A stretch of DNA of 25,512 nucleotides from an uncultured Clostridium sp. Lineage in GTDB: Bacteria; Bacillota; Clostridia; Clostridiales; Clostridiaceae. This document shows, in pieces, positions 7,555 to 14,669 of the stretch. Under the pieces are notes generated by a model. It searched no databases, was not told the origin of the DNA, and was given only the letters and a program-made list of their open reading frames with translations. The DNA is taken from the NCBI GenBank assembly GCA_934755305.1, contig CAKVLD010000044.1, forward strand, positions 1 to 25,512, read 5' to 3'. Positions within the stretch are counted from its first letter, which is position 1; every line of letters starts with the position of its first letter. A program made the position numbers and the translations under genes.

Positions 7555-8274
7555 ATGGAAAGATTAGACAAAATTGTATCGAATTTAGGCTATGGTAGTA
7601 GAAAAGAAGTTAAGGCATTAGTTAAAAAAGGATTAATAGAGGTGGATGGAGTAGTAGTTAAGGATAATGGAATGGCAATTGATCCTGAGACTGCTGTTAT
7701 AAGAATCAATGGAGAAGAAATTACATATAGAAAATATATATACCTTATTATGAATAAGCCTGCAGGTGTAATATCTGCAACTCATGATAATAGAGAAGAA
7801 ACAGTTGTAGATTTATTAGAAATAGATCATCAAGTGTTTAATCCATTCCCAGTAGGAAGATTAGATAAAGATACAGTTGGACTTTTATTATTAACTAATG
7901 ATGGAGATTTAAATCATAAGTTAATTTCACCTAAATGGCATGTAGATAAAGTTTATTTTGCTAAGATTGATAAGGAAGTTACAGAAGAGGATGTTAAGGA
8001 ATTTAAAAAAGGTATTAAGTTAGATGATGGCTATGTATGTAAAGAAGCTAAGCTTGAAATATTATCTGCATCAGAAGAAGGATCTGAAATTAAGGTTACA
8101 ATTCAAGAAGGAAAGTATCATCAAGTTAAGAGAATGTTCGAAGCTGTAGGTAAAAAAGTTGTATATTTACAAAGAATAGAATTCGGTGGACTAAAATTAG
8201 ATGAAGAAGATTTAGAAGAAGGCGAATATAGAGAACTTACAAAGGAAGAATTACTAATATTAAAAGGAAATTAG
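7555..8274 (+). CDS. RsuA/RluB-family rRNA pseudouridine synthase
   Basis: A 239-aa enzyme converting a specific uridine of rRNA to pseudouridine. An S4 RNA-binding domain fills about 1-60, starting M-E-R-L-D-K-I-V-S-N. The catalytic domain contains Y-L-I-M-N-K-P-A-G (about 63-71), the signature GRLDKDTVGLLLLTNDG with nucleophile D104, and K-Y-H-Q-V-K-R-M-F-E-A near the C-terminus. The overall form fits RsuA (16S pseudouridine-516) better than RluB, but a paralogue cannot be excluded, so no symbol is given. It is a single-gene unit: its own promoter lies before it and a terminator after it. The ribosome site is TTAGGAG upstream of the ATG. Confidence 0.9.
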   Translation: MERLDKIVSNLGYGSRKEVKALVKKGLIEVDGVVVKDNGMAIDPETAVIRINGEEITYRKYIYLIMNKPAGVISATHDNREETVVDLLEIDHQVFNPFPVGRLDKDTVGLLLLTNDGDLNHKLISPKWHVDKVYFAKIDKEVTEEDVKEFKKGIKLDDGYVCKEAKLEILSASEEGSEIKVTIQEGKYHQVKRMFEAVGKKVVYLQRIEFGGLKLDEEDLEEGEYRELTKEELLILKGN

Positions 8275-8288
8275 TGAACATTTTTTCA

Positions 8289-8355
8289 AAATGCAAGAAT
8301 AACATTCATATTTATATGAAATAAAAGTTTTTTTATAAAATCTCTTGCATTTTTT
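8289..8355 (+). terminator. Terminator of rsuA-type gene, with inner hairpin
   Basis: AAATGCAAGA (8289-8298) pairs with TCTTGCATTT (8343-8352), followed by T to 8355. The long loop contains its own hairpin TTCATA/TATGAA. Its 3' arm supplies the TTGCAT that may serve as the -35 of the next transcript. Confidence 0.75.
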
Positions 8356-8373
8356 AAGTAGATGACATATAAT
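8345..8373 (+). promoter_or_regulatory. Promoter inside the rsuA terminator
   Basis: TTGCAT (8345-8350), a 17-bp spacer and TATAAT (8368-8373). The -35 is the 3' arm of the preceding terminator. The expected start is near 8380, about 90 nt before the terminator at 8436-8468. Confidence 0.6.
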
Positions 8374-8379
8374 ATCTAG

Positions 8380-8468
8380 TGCAAGGATAAATAAAAGGAA
8401 TAAATAGCCCCCTTTTTATTTATTGCTTATTGCTGAAGCGTAACCTAGCCCCAAGGGTTACGCTTTTT
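8380..8468 (+). ncRNA. Candidate small RNA with two C-rich loops
   Basis: A ~90-nt interval runs from a good promoter (8345-8373) to a rho-independent terminator (8436-8468), with no open frame or ribosome site of note. The first hairpin pairs 8386-8398 with 8411-8424 (one bulge). The second is the terminator stem. Both apical regions contain TAGCCCC (8405-8411 and 8446-8452). C-rich loops are common in Firmicute trans-acting small RNAs. The 5' end and any function are inferred, and I do not recognise a named RNA family. Confidence 0.5.
8436..8468 (+). terminator. Terminator of candidate small RNA
   Basis: AAGCGTAACC (8436-8445) pairs perfectly with GGTTACGCTT (8456-8465), with a loop containing CCCC, and is followed by T to 8468. 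The stem is GC-rich for this genome. No protein gene ends just upstream. Confidence 0.85.
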
Positions 8469-8722
8469 GTTTTACTTAAAAATAGAAATGTAATTGTTAT
8501 CAAAATATTAATCTTTCAACAAAAAGCGCTAATAATTAACAAAAGTGCAAAAATAGAAAATAATTACTTCTTTATTTGTCAAAGAATTAGCTGAAAAATA
8601 AGAAAAATGTTAAAATATATAATTTGAGAAAGAACTTTCATCTTCTTAAGAGAAAAATGAAAGATTACTTGCATAAAATGATTTTTGTGAATATATACAT
8701 TCGAAAAAGACTATATATTTTA
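8469..8722. other. AT-rich spacer upstream of the gltX T-box
   Basis: About 250 bp with no open frame that resembles a protein and no clear hairpin followed by a T-tract. A few short inverted repeats are visible (for example CTTTCAT at 8635-8641 with ATGAAAG at 8658-8664), but nothing I can assign. Confidence 0.4.
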
Positions 8723-8751
8723 TTTACAATAATATATTAAGAAGGTATAAT
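8723..8751 (+). promoter_or_regulatory. Promoter of the gltX leader
   Basis: TTTACA (8723-8728), 17 bp, TATAAT (8746-8751). It lies just upstream of the T-box stem I, so transcription would start near 8758. Confidence 0.7.
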
Positions 8752-8757
8752 ATTAAT

Positions 8758-8986
8758 AAATGATATTAATAAGGCGTTGAAGAAGAAGAGTATACAGAAG
8801 TGAATTTTAAAGAGAGCTAAGTGATGGTGGAATCTTAGTATATTCAGCTGTAGAAAGAAGCTTTGGAGCTTTTATAGGAATCTCCCTTTAAAGAGAAATG
8901 AGTGGAATGACTTTTTATCATTCAATTTAGGTGGTACCACGGAGGTAATATATTCTTTCGTCCTATTGTAGGATGGAGGATTTTTT
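8758..8986 (+). promoter_or_regulatory. T-box leader, Glu (GAA) specifier
   Basis: A tRNA-sensing leader that lets transcription continue when uncharged tRNA-Glu binds. In stem I the AGTA (8789-8792) is followed by TACAG, which pairs with CTGTA (8848-8852), and the specifier GAA follows at 8853-8855. GGTGGAA lies in the distal part. The conserved T-box core TTAGGTGGTACCACGG is within 8924-8942. The competing terminator stem is TCTTTCGTCCTA (8954-8965) with TAGGATGGAGGA (8969-8980), followed by six T. The GAA codon agrees with the downstream glutamyl-tRNA synthetase. Confidence 0.93.
8954..8986 (+). terminator. T-box terminator hairpin
   Basis: A 12-bp stem with G-T wobbles (8954-8965 with 8969-8980), a 3-nt loop, then TTTTTT 8981-8986. 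It is the regulated terminator of the gltX leader, and its T-tract starts repeat copy B. Confidence 0.85.
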
Positions 8987-9095
8987 AACGTATAGGAAAT
9001 TTAAAAACTTTTTTGAGAGGTAGTAATTATTATTAGCTTCCTGATATTTAAGTTGTCAAATACGTTAAAAAGGAATTGGAGTGCCGCAAAAGAAC
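8982..9095. repeat. Intergenic repeat copy B in the gltX leader
   Basis: TTTTTAACGTA (8982-8992) and its reverse complement TACGTTAAAAA (9061-9071), then GTGCCGCAAAAGAAC (9081-9095). It has the same order and almost the same spacing as copy A. It occupies most of the stretch between the T-box terminator and the gltX ribosome site, so read-through mRNA could fold the ends into an 11-bp stem. Confidence 0.75.
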
Positions 9096-9155
9096 AAAAA
9101 TGCTTTTATAAAATTAAGATATAATTTAGTTAATAAAAAGAAAGGTGATTTTTAG

Positions 9156-10814
9156 ATGAGTTTTGAAAAATTAGCTGATATTCTATTTCCTAATATAGAT
9201 AAAACAGCAGAATATTATTTAGAAAAGTATCCAAAAAGAAATTTAAAGGAAGGAGCTATAGTTTCTAGATATGCTCCAAGTCCAACTGGATTTCAACATA
9301 TTGGAGGAGTTTTTGCTGCTTTAATTAATGAAAGATTAGCAAGTCAAAGCGAAGGTGTATTTTTCTTAAGAATAGAAGATACTGATCAAAAGAGAGAAGT
9401 AGAAGGTGCTATAGAAGATACTATTCAAACAATGAAAAACTTTGGAATGGAATTTAATGAAGGTATGACAGGTGAAGACACTGAAGTTGGTAACTATGGT
9501 CCATATAGACAAAGTTTAAGAAGAGAAATATATGCTACTTTTGCTAAAGATTTAGTTAAGAGAGGATTAGCTTATCCTTGTTTCTGTACTCCAGAAGAAC
9601 TAAATGCAGTTAGAGAAAAGCAAATGGCAGAGAAAGTTACTCCAGGATACCATGGTGAATATGCAACATGTAGAAATATATCTCCTGAAGAAGCTATTAA
9701 AAGAATAGAAAATGGTGAAAGCTACATAGTAAGACTTAAGTCACCTGGAAAAGAAGAAAACAGAGTAGAGTTCCATGACCTTATAAAAGGTGATACTTCA
9801 TTCCCAGAAAATACACAAGATATAGTAATAATTAAGTCAGATGGACTTCCAACATATCACTTTGCACATGCTATTGATGATGCATTAATGCATACTACAC
9901 ATGTAATAAGAGGTGAAGAATGGTTATCATCTCTTCCAATCCATGTACAATTATTTGATGTGTTAGGATTTGAAAGACCTAATTATGCACATATACCAAC
10001 AATAATGAAAAATGATAATGGATCTAAGAGAAAGTTATCAAAAAGAAAAGATGCAGAAGCAGCTGTTTCTTACTATAAAGAAGTTGGATATCCAACAGAA
10101 GCAGTTATTGAATATTTACTAAATATAATAAATTCAAGTTATGAAGACTGGAGAGCAGAAAATCCAACTATTGATTATCATGAATTCCCAGTTGCTTTAG
10201 ATAAGATGAGCAAGAGCGGAGCTTTATTTGATATAGTTAAGTTAAATGATGTAAGTAAAGACGTAATTTCTAAGTTTAAGGCTGAAAAAGTATATAATGC
10301 ATATACTACATGGGCAAAAGAATATGATAAAGAAATGTTTGAATTAGTTACAGATAATGAAAATATGGCAAAAGAAGTATTTAACATAGATAAAGAAGGA
10401 CCAAAACCAAGAAAAGACTTTGCTAAATGGGATGAAGTTAAATCTAAGATATTCTACTTCTTTGATGAATTATTCAATAAAGAAACAGAAGATCAAATAG
10501 AATTACCTAAGACTTTAAATCTTGATGCAGCTAAAGAAATAATTAAAGTCTATGCTGAAAAATTCACATTCAATATAGGAAGCCAAGAAAATTGGTTTGA
10601 AGAATTAAAAGCAATAGGTTTAGATTTAGGATATTGTGCAAATAGAAAAGAATATAAGGCTAATCCAGATCAATATAAAGGAATGATTTCTGATGTTGCT
10701 GGAGCTGTAAGAGCAGCTTTAACTCACAGAAGCAATACTCCAGATCTTTACACTATAATGCAAATTATAGGTGAAGAAAAGACAAGAGAAAGATTTGCTA
10801 AATTCGTAAAGTAA
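9156..10814 (+). CDS. gltX: Glutamyl-tRNA synthetase
   Basis: Class I synthetase charging tRNA-Glu with glutamate in the cytoplasm. At 552 aa it is longer than the common ~480-aa bacterial form and starts with a ~35-residue N-terminal extension before the Rossmann fold. The HIGH motif appears as H-I-G-G (48-51) in A-P-S-P-T-G-F-Q-H-I-G-G, and the KMSKS motif as KLSKR (293-297). The R-I-E-D-T-D segment (72-77) is typical of GluRS. Cysteines C142, C144 and C172 lie in the acceptor-binding insertion and might bind zinc, but the set looks incomplete. The ribosome site is AAAGGTGAT. It is controlled by the upstream Glu-specific T-box. A terminator follows at 10830-10876, and glnS is convergent. 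Confidence 0.95.
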   Translation: MSFEKLADILFPNIDKTAEYYLEKYPKRNLKEGAIVSRYAPSPTGFQHIGGVFAALINERLASQSEGVFFLRIEDTDQKREVEGAIEDTIQTMKNFGMEFNEGMTGEDTEVGNYGPYRQSLRREIYATFAKDLVKRGLAYPCFCTPEELNAVREKQMAEKVTPGYHGEYATCRNISPEEAIKRIENGESYIVRLKSPGKEENRVEFHDLIKGDTSFPENTQDIVIIKSDGLPTYHFAHAIDDALMHTTHVIRGEEWLSSLPIHVQLFDVLGFERPNYAHIPTIMKNDNGSKRKLSKRKDAEAAVSYYKEVGYPTEAVIEYLLNIINSSYEDWRAENPTIDYHEFPVALDKMSKSGALFDIVKLNDVSKDVISKFKAEKVYNAYTTWAKEYDKEMFELVTDNENMAKEVFNIDKEGPKPRKDFAKWDEVKSKIFYFFDELFNKETEDQIELPKTLNLDAAKEIIKVYAEKFTFNIGSQENWFEELKAIGLDLGYCANRKEYKANPDQYKGMISDVAGAVRAALTHRSNTPDLYTIMQIIGEEKTRERFAKFVK

Positions 10815-10829
10815 TAATATAAATTAAAG

Positions 10830-10876
10830 AAGTGTCGCATTAGCAACTTGAAAAAAATAGCTAATGGCACTTTTTT
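10830..10876 (+). terminator. Terminator of gltX
   Basis: AAGTG and CATTAGC on the 5' side pair with GCTAATG and CACTT on the 3' side, with a small internal loop. The apical loop is A-rich and TTTTTT follows (10871-10876). Confidence 0.85.
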
Positions 10877-10880
10877 ATGC

Positions 10881-10920
10881 AAAAAGAACGCCGCACTAAT
10901 TTTATTTAATGCGACGTTCT
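10881..10920 (-). terminator. Terminator of glnS
   Basis: AGAACG (10885-10890) and CGTTCT (10915-10920) close an 11-bp stem with one mismatched position. On the minus strand it is followed by TTTTT (10881-10885), 18 bp past the glnS stop. Confidence 0.85.
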
Positions 10921-10937
10921 ATATTTTTAAAAGATAA

Positions 10938-12599
10938 TTATTTATCTATTTTAAATGAACTCTTTAAAGAAACAATTCTATTAAATACTAAATGATCCTC
11001 AGTAGTATCTTTAGGATCTACATTAAAGTAACCATGTCTAAATAATTGATATTTATCTTGAGCTTTTGCATTCTTTACAGATGGTTCAATAAATCCGTTT
11101 AATACAGTTAAAGAGTTAGGATTTATTTGTTCTAAGAAATGCTTTCCTTCATTTTCTTCTAAGTTATCTAATATTAAAGGTTCATATAATCTAAATTCAG
11201 CTGGGATAGCAGAATTTACATCAACCCAATGAATAGTTCCTTTTACTTTTCTTCCTGTAAATCCAGATCCACTCTTAGTTTCAGGGTCATAAGTACAATG
11301 AAGCTCTATTACTTTTCCGTTTTCATCTTTAATTACTTCATTACATTTAATAAAGTAAGCACCTTTAAGTCTAACTTCATTACCTGGGAATAGTCTGAAG
11401 TATTTTTTTACTGGAACTTCCATGAAATCTTCTCTTTCTACATAGATTTCTCTTGAGAAAGTTACTTGTCTTGTACCAGCAGATTCATCTTGAGGGTTAT
11501 TTTCTATTTCTAATAATTCTGATTGACCTTCTGGATAGTTAGTTATAACTACTTTTAATGGATCAATTACAGCCATAGCTCTTAAAGCTTTTGGATTTAA
11601 ATCTTCTCTTATAAAGTATTCAAGCATTTGTTCATCTACTGTTGAAGCAGCCTTTGCAACACCAATTGCTTGACAGAAGTTTCTTATTGATTCTGGAGTG
11701 TAACCTTTTCTTCTTAAACCAGCTATAGTAGGCATTCTTGGATCATCCCACCCATCAACTATACCTTCGTCTACTAGTAATTTAAGTTTTCTCTTACTCA
11801 TTACAGTGTTAGTAATGTTTAATCTTGCAAATTCATATTGTCTAGGAACTGATTCAAATTCACATTCAGCTACAACCCAATCATACAAAGGTCTATGATC
11901 TGCAAATTCTAAAGTACATATAGAATGTGTTACACCTTCAATAGCATCTTCTATTGGATGAGCAAAGTCATACATTGGATATATGCACCATTTGTCTCCT
12001 GTATTATGGTGAGTAGAGTGAGAAATTCTGTATATTATAGGGTCTCTCATATTCATATTTGGAGAAGACATATCTATCTTTGCTCTAAGAACTTTTGAAC
12101 CATCTTCGAATTCTCCGTTTTTCATTCTTTCAAAAAGATCTAGGTTTTCTTCAATGGATCTATTTCTATAAGGACTTTCTTTACCAGGAGTTGTTAAAGT
12201 TCCTCTATATTCCTTCATTTCTTCAGGAGTTAAATCACAAACATAAGCTTTACCTTTCTTTATTAAAAGAATAGCTTTTTCATACATTGTATCAAAGTAG
12301 TTTGATGCGAAGAATAGGTTATCCCAGTCAAAACCTAACCATTTAACATCTTCTTTGATTGATTCAACGTATTCAGTATCTTCCTTTACTGGATTTGTAT
12401 CATCAAATCTTAAATTTGTTTTACCATTAAATTCATCGGCAAGTTGAAAGTTTAAGCATATTGATTTAGCGTGACCTATATGTAAATATCCATTTGGTTC
12501 TGGTGGGAAACGAGTTATTATCTCTTTTGTTCTTCCACTTTCTAAATCGTCTATAACTATATTTCTAACAAAATTAGATGAGTTAATTTCATTTGCCAT
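10938..12599 (-). CDS. glnS: Glutaminyl-tRNA synthetase
   Basis: Class I synthetase charging tRNA-Gln directly with glutamine. Many clostridia instead use the GatCAB amidation route, so its presence is informative. From the chosen ATG it is 553 aa, the normal GlnRS length. The HIGH motif is H-I-G-H (40-43) in P-P-E-P-N-G-Y-L-H-I-G-H. The KMSKS motif is V-M-S-K-R (266-270). The C-terminal half is the two-barrel anticodon-binding region, with G-T-I-H-W-V and the late L-F-R-H-G-Y-F motif. I chose ATG 12599 because AGGAGAGGA (12609-12617) is well spaced for it. A TTG at 12608 would sit directly against that site. No T-box is seen upstream. It may be cotranscribed with the two minus-strand genes behind it. 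Confidence 0.96.
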   Translation of the reverse strand: MANEINSSNFVRNIVIDDLESGRTKEIITRFPPEPNGYLHIGHAKSICLNFQLADEFNGKTNLRFDDTNPVKEDTEYVESIKEDVKWLGFDWDNLFFASNYFDTMYEKAILLIKKGKAYVCDLTPEEMKEYRGTLTTPGKESPYRNRSIEENLDLFERMKNGEFEDGSKVLRAKIDMSSPNMNMRDPIIYRISHSTHHNTGDKWCIYPMYDFAHPIEDAIEGVTHSICTLEFADHRPLYDWVVAECEFESVPRQYEFARLNITNTVMSKRKLKLLVDEGIVDGWDDPRMPTIAGLRRKGYTPESIRNFCQAIGVAKAASTVDEQMLEYFIREDLNPKALRAMAVIDPLKVVITNYPEGQSELLEIENNPQDESAGTRQVTFSREIYVEREDFMEVPVKKYFRLFPGNEVRLKGAYFIKCNEVIKDENGKVIELHCTYDPETKSGSGFTGRKVKGTIHWVDVNSAIPAEFRLYEPLILDNLEENEGKHFLEQINPNSLTVLNGFIEPSVKNAKAQDKYQLFRHGYFNVDPKDTTEDHLVFNRIVSLKSSFKIDK

Positions 12600-12723
12600 A
12601 ATATTCAATCCTCTCCTATTGTATTCTCGTAAATTAATCGCTTTATTACTAATTTTAGCCCAATATATAAAAAAAATAAACCCTATCTATCATATATTGA
12701 TAAATATATTACGAATATTTCTA

Positions 12724-13284
12724 TTAGTAATTAGAAACTTTATATAAATTGGAGGTAAATTCCTTAACAGGACCTTTAAAGAATATTTCCTTATTTTCAA
12801 TATTAATTAGGTCAGTAGGTTGTGTAAGTTCTGGTAATTTAGGACTATACCAAATATTACTTTTACTTAAAATTTCTGAAATAAATTGTGAACAGAAATA
12901 ATGATATTCTCTTTTCCAAGGCTTGTCCATTAATACTGTAAATAGACCTAAAAAATTATATTTATAACGCTCACTAGAATATGCATATTTGCTTATTTGT
13001 TCCATAAGCAAAGTATATTGTTCATGAGAAACGGGTATCTTATAAATTAGTACTTCACATTTAGTAAATCGTTGATATACGCCTTCATATAAGTTTTCGA
13101 TAGTAAACCCACCATAAAAAGGATTGTTAGGATTTATTCTTCCAAATGAATACATATGAGTAAAGCTATCATCTAAACTGAGAGAGGCATGTGTATAATC
13201 ACCTTGTGTTACAAAGCCTATAGATTTTGAGAGCCATGTACCTGTTTTTGATAAAACTAAATATATATTTTTATTATAATTCAT
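12724..13284 (-). CDS. YiiX-like permuted NlpC/P60 cysteine hydrolase
   Basis: A 186-aa protein with the pattern of permuted papain-fold (YiiX/C92-type NlpC/P60 superfamily) enzymes, in which the histidine precedes the cysteine. The likely catalytic pair is H32 in G-D-Y-T-H-A-S-L and C131 in H-Y-F-C-S-Q-F-I-S-E-I-L. The start, I-Y-L-V-L-S-K-T-G-T-W-L-S-K, is the usual entry strand and helix. There is no signal peptide, so it is probably cytoplasmic. Relatives act on amide or lipid-amide bonds, but the substrate here is unknown. It lies 59 bp downstream of the small lipoprotein gene on the same strand, so the two may be cotranscribed. Start chosen for the GAGGAG site just upstream. Confidence 0.72.
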   Translation of the reverse strand: MNYNKNIYLVLSKTGTWLSKSIGFVTQGDYTHASLSLDDSFTHMYSFGRINPNNPFYGGFTIENLYEGVYQRFTKCEVLIYKIPVSHEQYTLLMEQISKYAYSSERYKYNFLGLFTVLMDKPWKREYHYFCSQFISEILSKSNIWYSPKLPELTQPTDLINIENKEIFFKGPVKEFTSNLYKVSNY

Positions 13285-13343
13285 AAAAAACTCCTCAATA
13301 AATATTTAGTTTTATTATATACTAATTACGATAAATTTCTACA

Positions 13344-13751
13344 TTATTTATCAAAATATAATTCATATACTTTATGGCTATCATCATTTTCTTTGAAAGT
13401 TATAGAAATAGATATTGGATTTTCTAAATTTGAATATGAAACATCATAAATGATGTAGATATAACCATTCCTTTTTTCTCCTGCGTAAAAACTTAAAGAT
13501 TTAAAAGAACCAAATTCATTTAAAATTTCTGCACTTTCAGTTTGAAAAGTTCCTAAAGTATAAGATTCTTTCATATCATCGCTTAAATAAGAAGCAAAGT
13601 CATCATAGCTTAGATTATTTATAGAAATTAATAATTCTTTTGTAATGTTATCAGCATAATTATCAACCTCTGAATAGTCTAATTTAGTAGAGCAAGAAGT
13701 TAAAGAAAAAAGTATTAAAATAGTACTTAATATAATAGAAAGTTTTTTCAT
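13344..13751 (-). CDS. Small lipoprotein, possibly DUF3887-like
   Basis: A 135-aa exported protein. The N-terminus K-K followed by a hydrophobic stretch and the lipobox L-T-S-C (C20) is a clear lipoprotein signal, so the mature protein should be anchored to the outer face of the membrane. The mature part is acidic, with a helix bundle followed by beta strands (Y-A-D-N-I-T-K-E-L, then F-A-S-Y-L-S-D-D-M-K and later Y-I-I-Y-D-V-S-Y). This NTF2-like layout resembles clostridial DUF3887 lipoproteins, which is a weak assignment. The ribosome site GGAGAT precedes the ATG. It is divergent from the DUF554 gene. Confidence 0.7.
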   Translation of the reverse strand: MKKLSIILSTILILFSLTSCSTKLDYSEVDNYADNITKELLISINNLSYDDFASYLSDDMKESYTLGTFQTESAEILNEFGSFKSLSFYAGEKRNGYIYIIYDVSYSNLENPISISITFKENDDSHKVYELYFDK

Positions 13752-13928
13752 ATATAATCTCCAATCATTTTATTATTAATACAAATTAATAATAATATAT
13801 CTTTAATCTTATTAATAGATATATTATTTAAAGGATATATTTGCAAAAAAGTATTATAATGCAATTTTCCTGTATTAATAAATATGCTAGAATTAGTTGG
13901 AAATATTAACTATAAGAGGAGAGAAAAG

Positions 13929-14606
13929 ATGTTAGGAACTATAGTAAATTGCATTGCCATTATAGTAGGTTCAGCAATAGGTCTTATTGTAAATGGAAGA
14001 ATGCCAGAGAGAATTAGTAATACTATAATGAAAGGATTAGCTTTATGTGTACTATATATAGGTATATCTGGAGCTCTAAAAGGAGAGAATTCTATAGAGA
14101 TGATAATATGTATGGCTATTGGAGCTTTCATAGGAGAATTAATAGATATAGATAAGAGATTAGTTCAATTAGGTGATTATTTAGAAGGAAAATTTAAAAG
14201 TAAATCAGAAAAAGTCTCTATATCAGAAGGCTTTGTAATTTCAAGTTTATTATTTTGTGTTGGAGCTATGGCTTTAGTTGGATCATTAGAAAGTGGATTA
14301 AAGGGAGATCATACTACACTTTTTGCTAAATCAATGCTAGATGGAATTTCGTCAATTATTTTTGCATCAACTTTAGGAATTGGGGTTATATTATCTGTAG
14401 CTACAGTATTTATTTATCAAGGAACTATTACAATTTGTGCTGGGTTTTTAAATGGAATATTAAGTACAACAGTTATAGATAGTATGTCTGCAGTAGGTAG
14501 TCTTTTAATTATAGGACTAGCTATAAATATACTTTGTGATAAAGACATTAAGGTTGCAAATTTATTACCAGCAGTATTTCTTCCTATTATTTATAATTTA
14601 TTTTAA
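13929..14606 (+). CDS. DUF554 (YdfK-type) membrane protein
   Basis: A 225-aa polytopic inner-membrane protein of the DUF554 family, function unknown. It begins M-L-G-T-I-V-N-C-I-A-I-I-V-G-S-A-I-G, typical of the family, and shows about six or seven hydrophobic segments. The loop I-G-E-L-I-D-I-D-K-R-L-x-x-L-G is conserved in the family, as are F-x-x-S-L-L-F-C-V-G-A-M-A and S-M-L-D-G-I-S-S-I. An in-frame ATG exists 45 bp upstream (13884), but the site AGAGGAGAG at 13915-13923 supports the ATG at 13929. It is followed by a 63-bp gap before pcrA with a possible -10 (TATAAT near 14635). Confidence 0.88.
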   Translation: MLGTIVNCIAIIVGSAIGLIVNGRMPERISNTIMKGLALCVLYIGISGALKGENSIEMIICMAIGAFIGELIDIDKRLVQLGDYLEGKFKSKSEKVSISEGFVISSLLFCVGAMALVGSLESGLKGDHTTLFAKSMLDGISSIIFASTLGIGVILSVATVFIYQGTITICAGFLNGILSTTVIDSMSAVGSLLIIGLAINILCDKDIKVANLLPAVFLPIIYNLF

Positions 14607-14669
14607 ATAAAAATTTAGTTTTAATTAAATATGATATAATATTTTAGTATTTGGAAAGGAGGAGTTTAT

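Noticed and set aside
12600..12608. TTG 12608 as the start of glnS
   Set aside because: The ribosome site AGGAGAGGA would touch it, while the ATG at 12599 is correctly spaced and gives the usual N-terminus.
12600..12723. T-box or other riboswitch upstream of glnS
   Set aside because: No TGGNACC core, specifier stem or terminator/antiterminator pair is visible in the 124 bp before the start.
13884..13928. Upstream ATG giving a 15-residue longer DUF554 protein
   Set aside because: The strong site AGAGGAGAG lies between the two candidates and serves the ATG at 13929, which also matches the family start.
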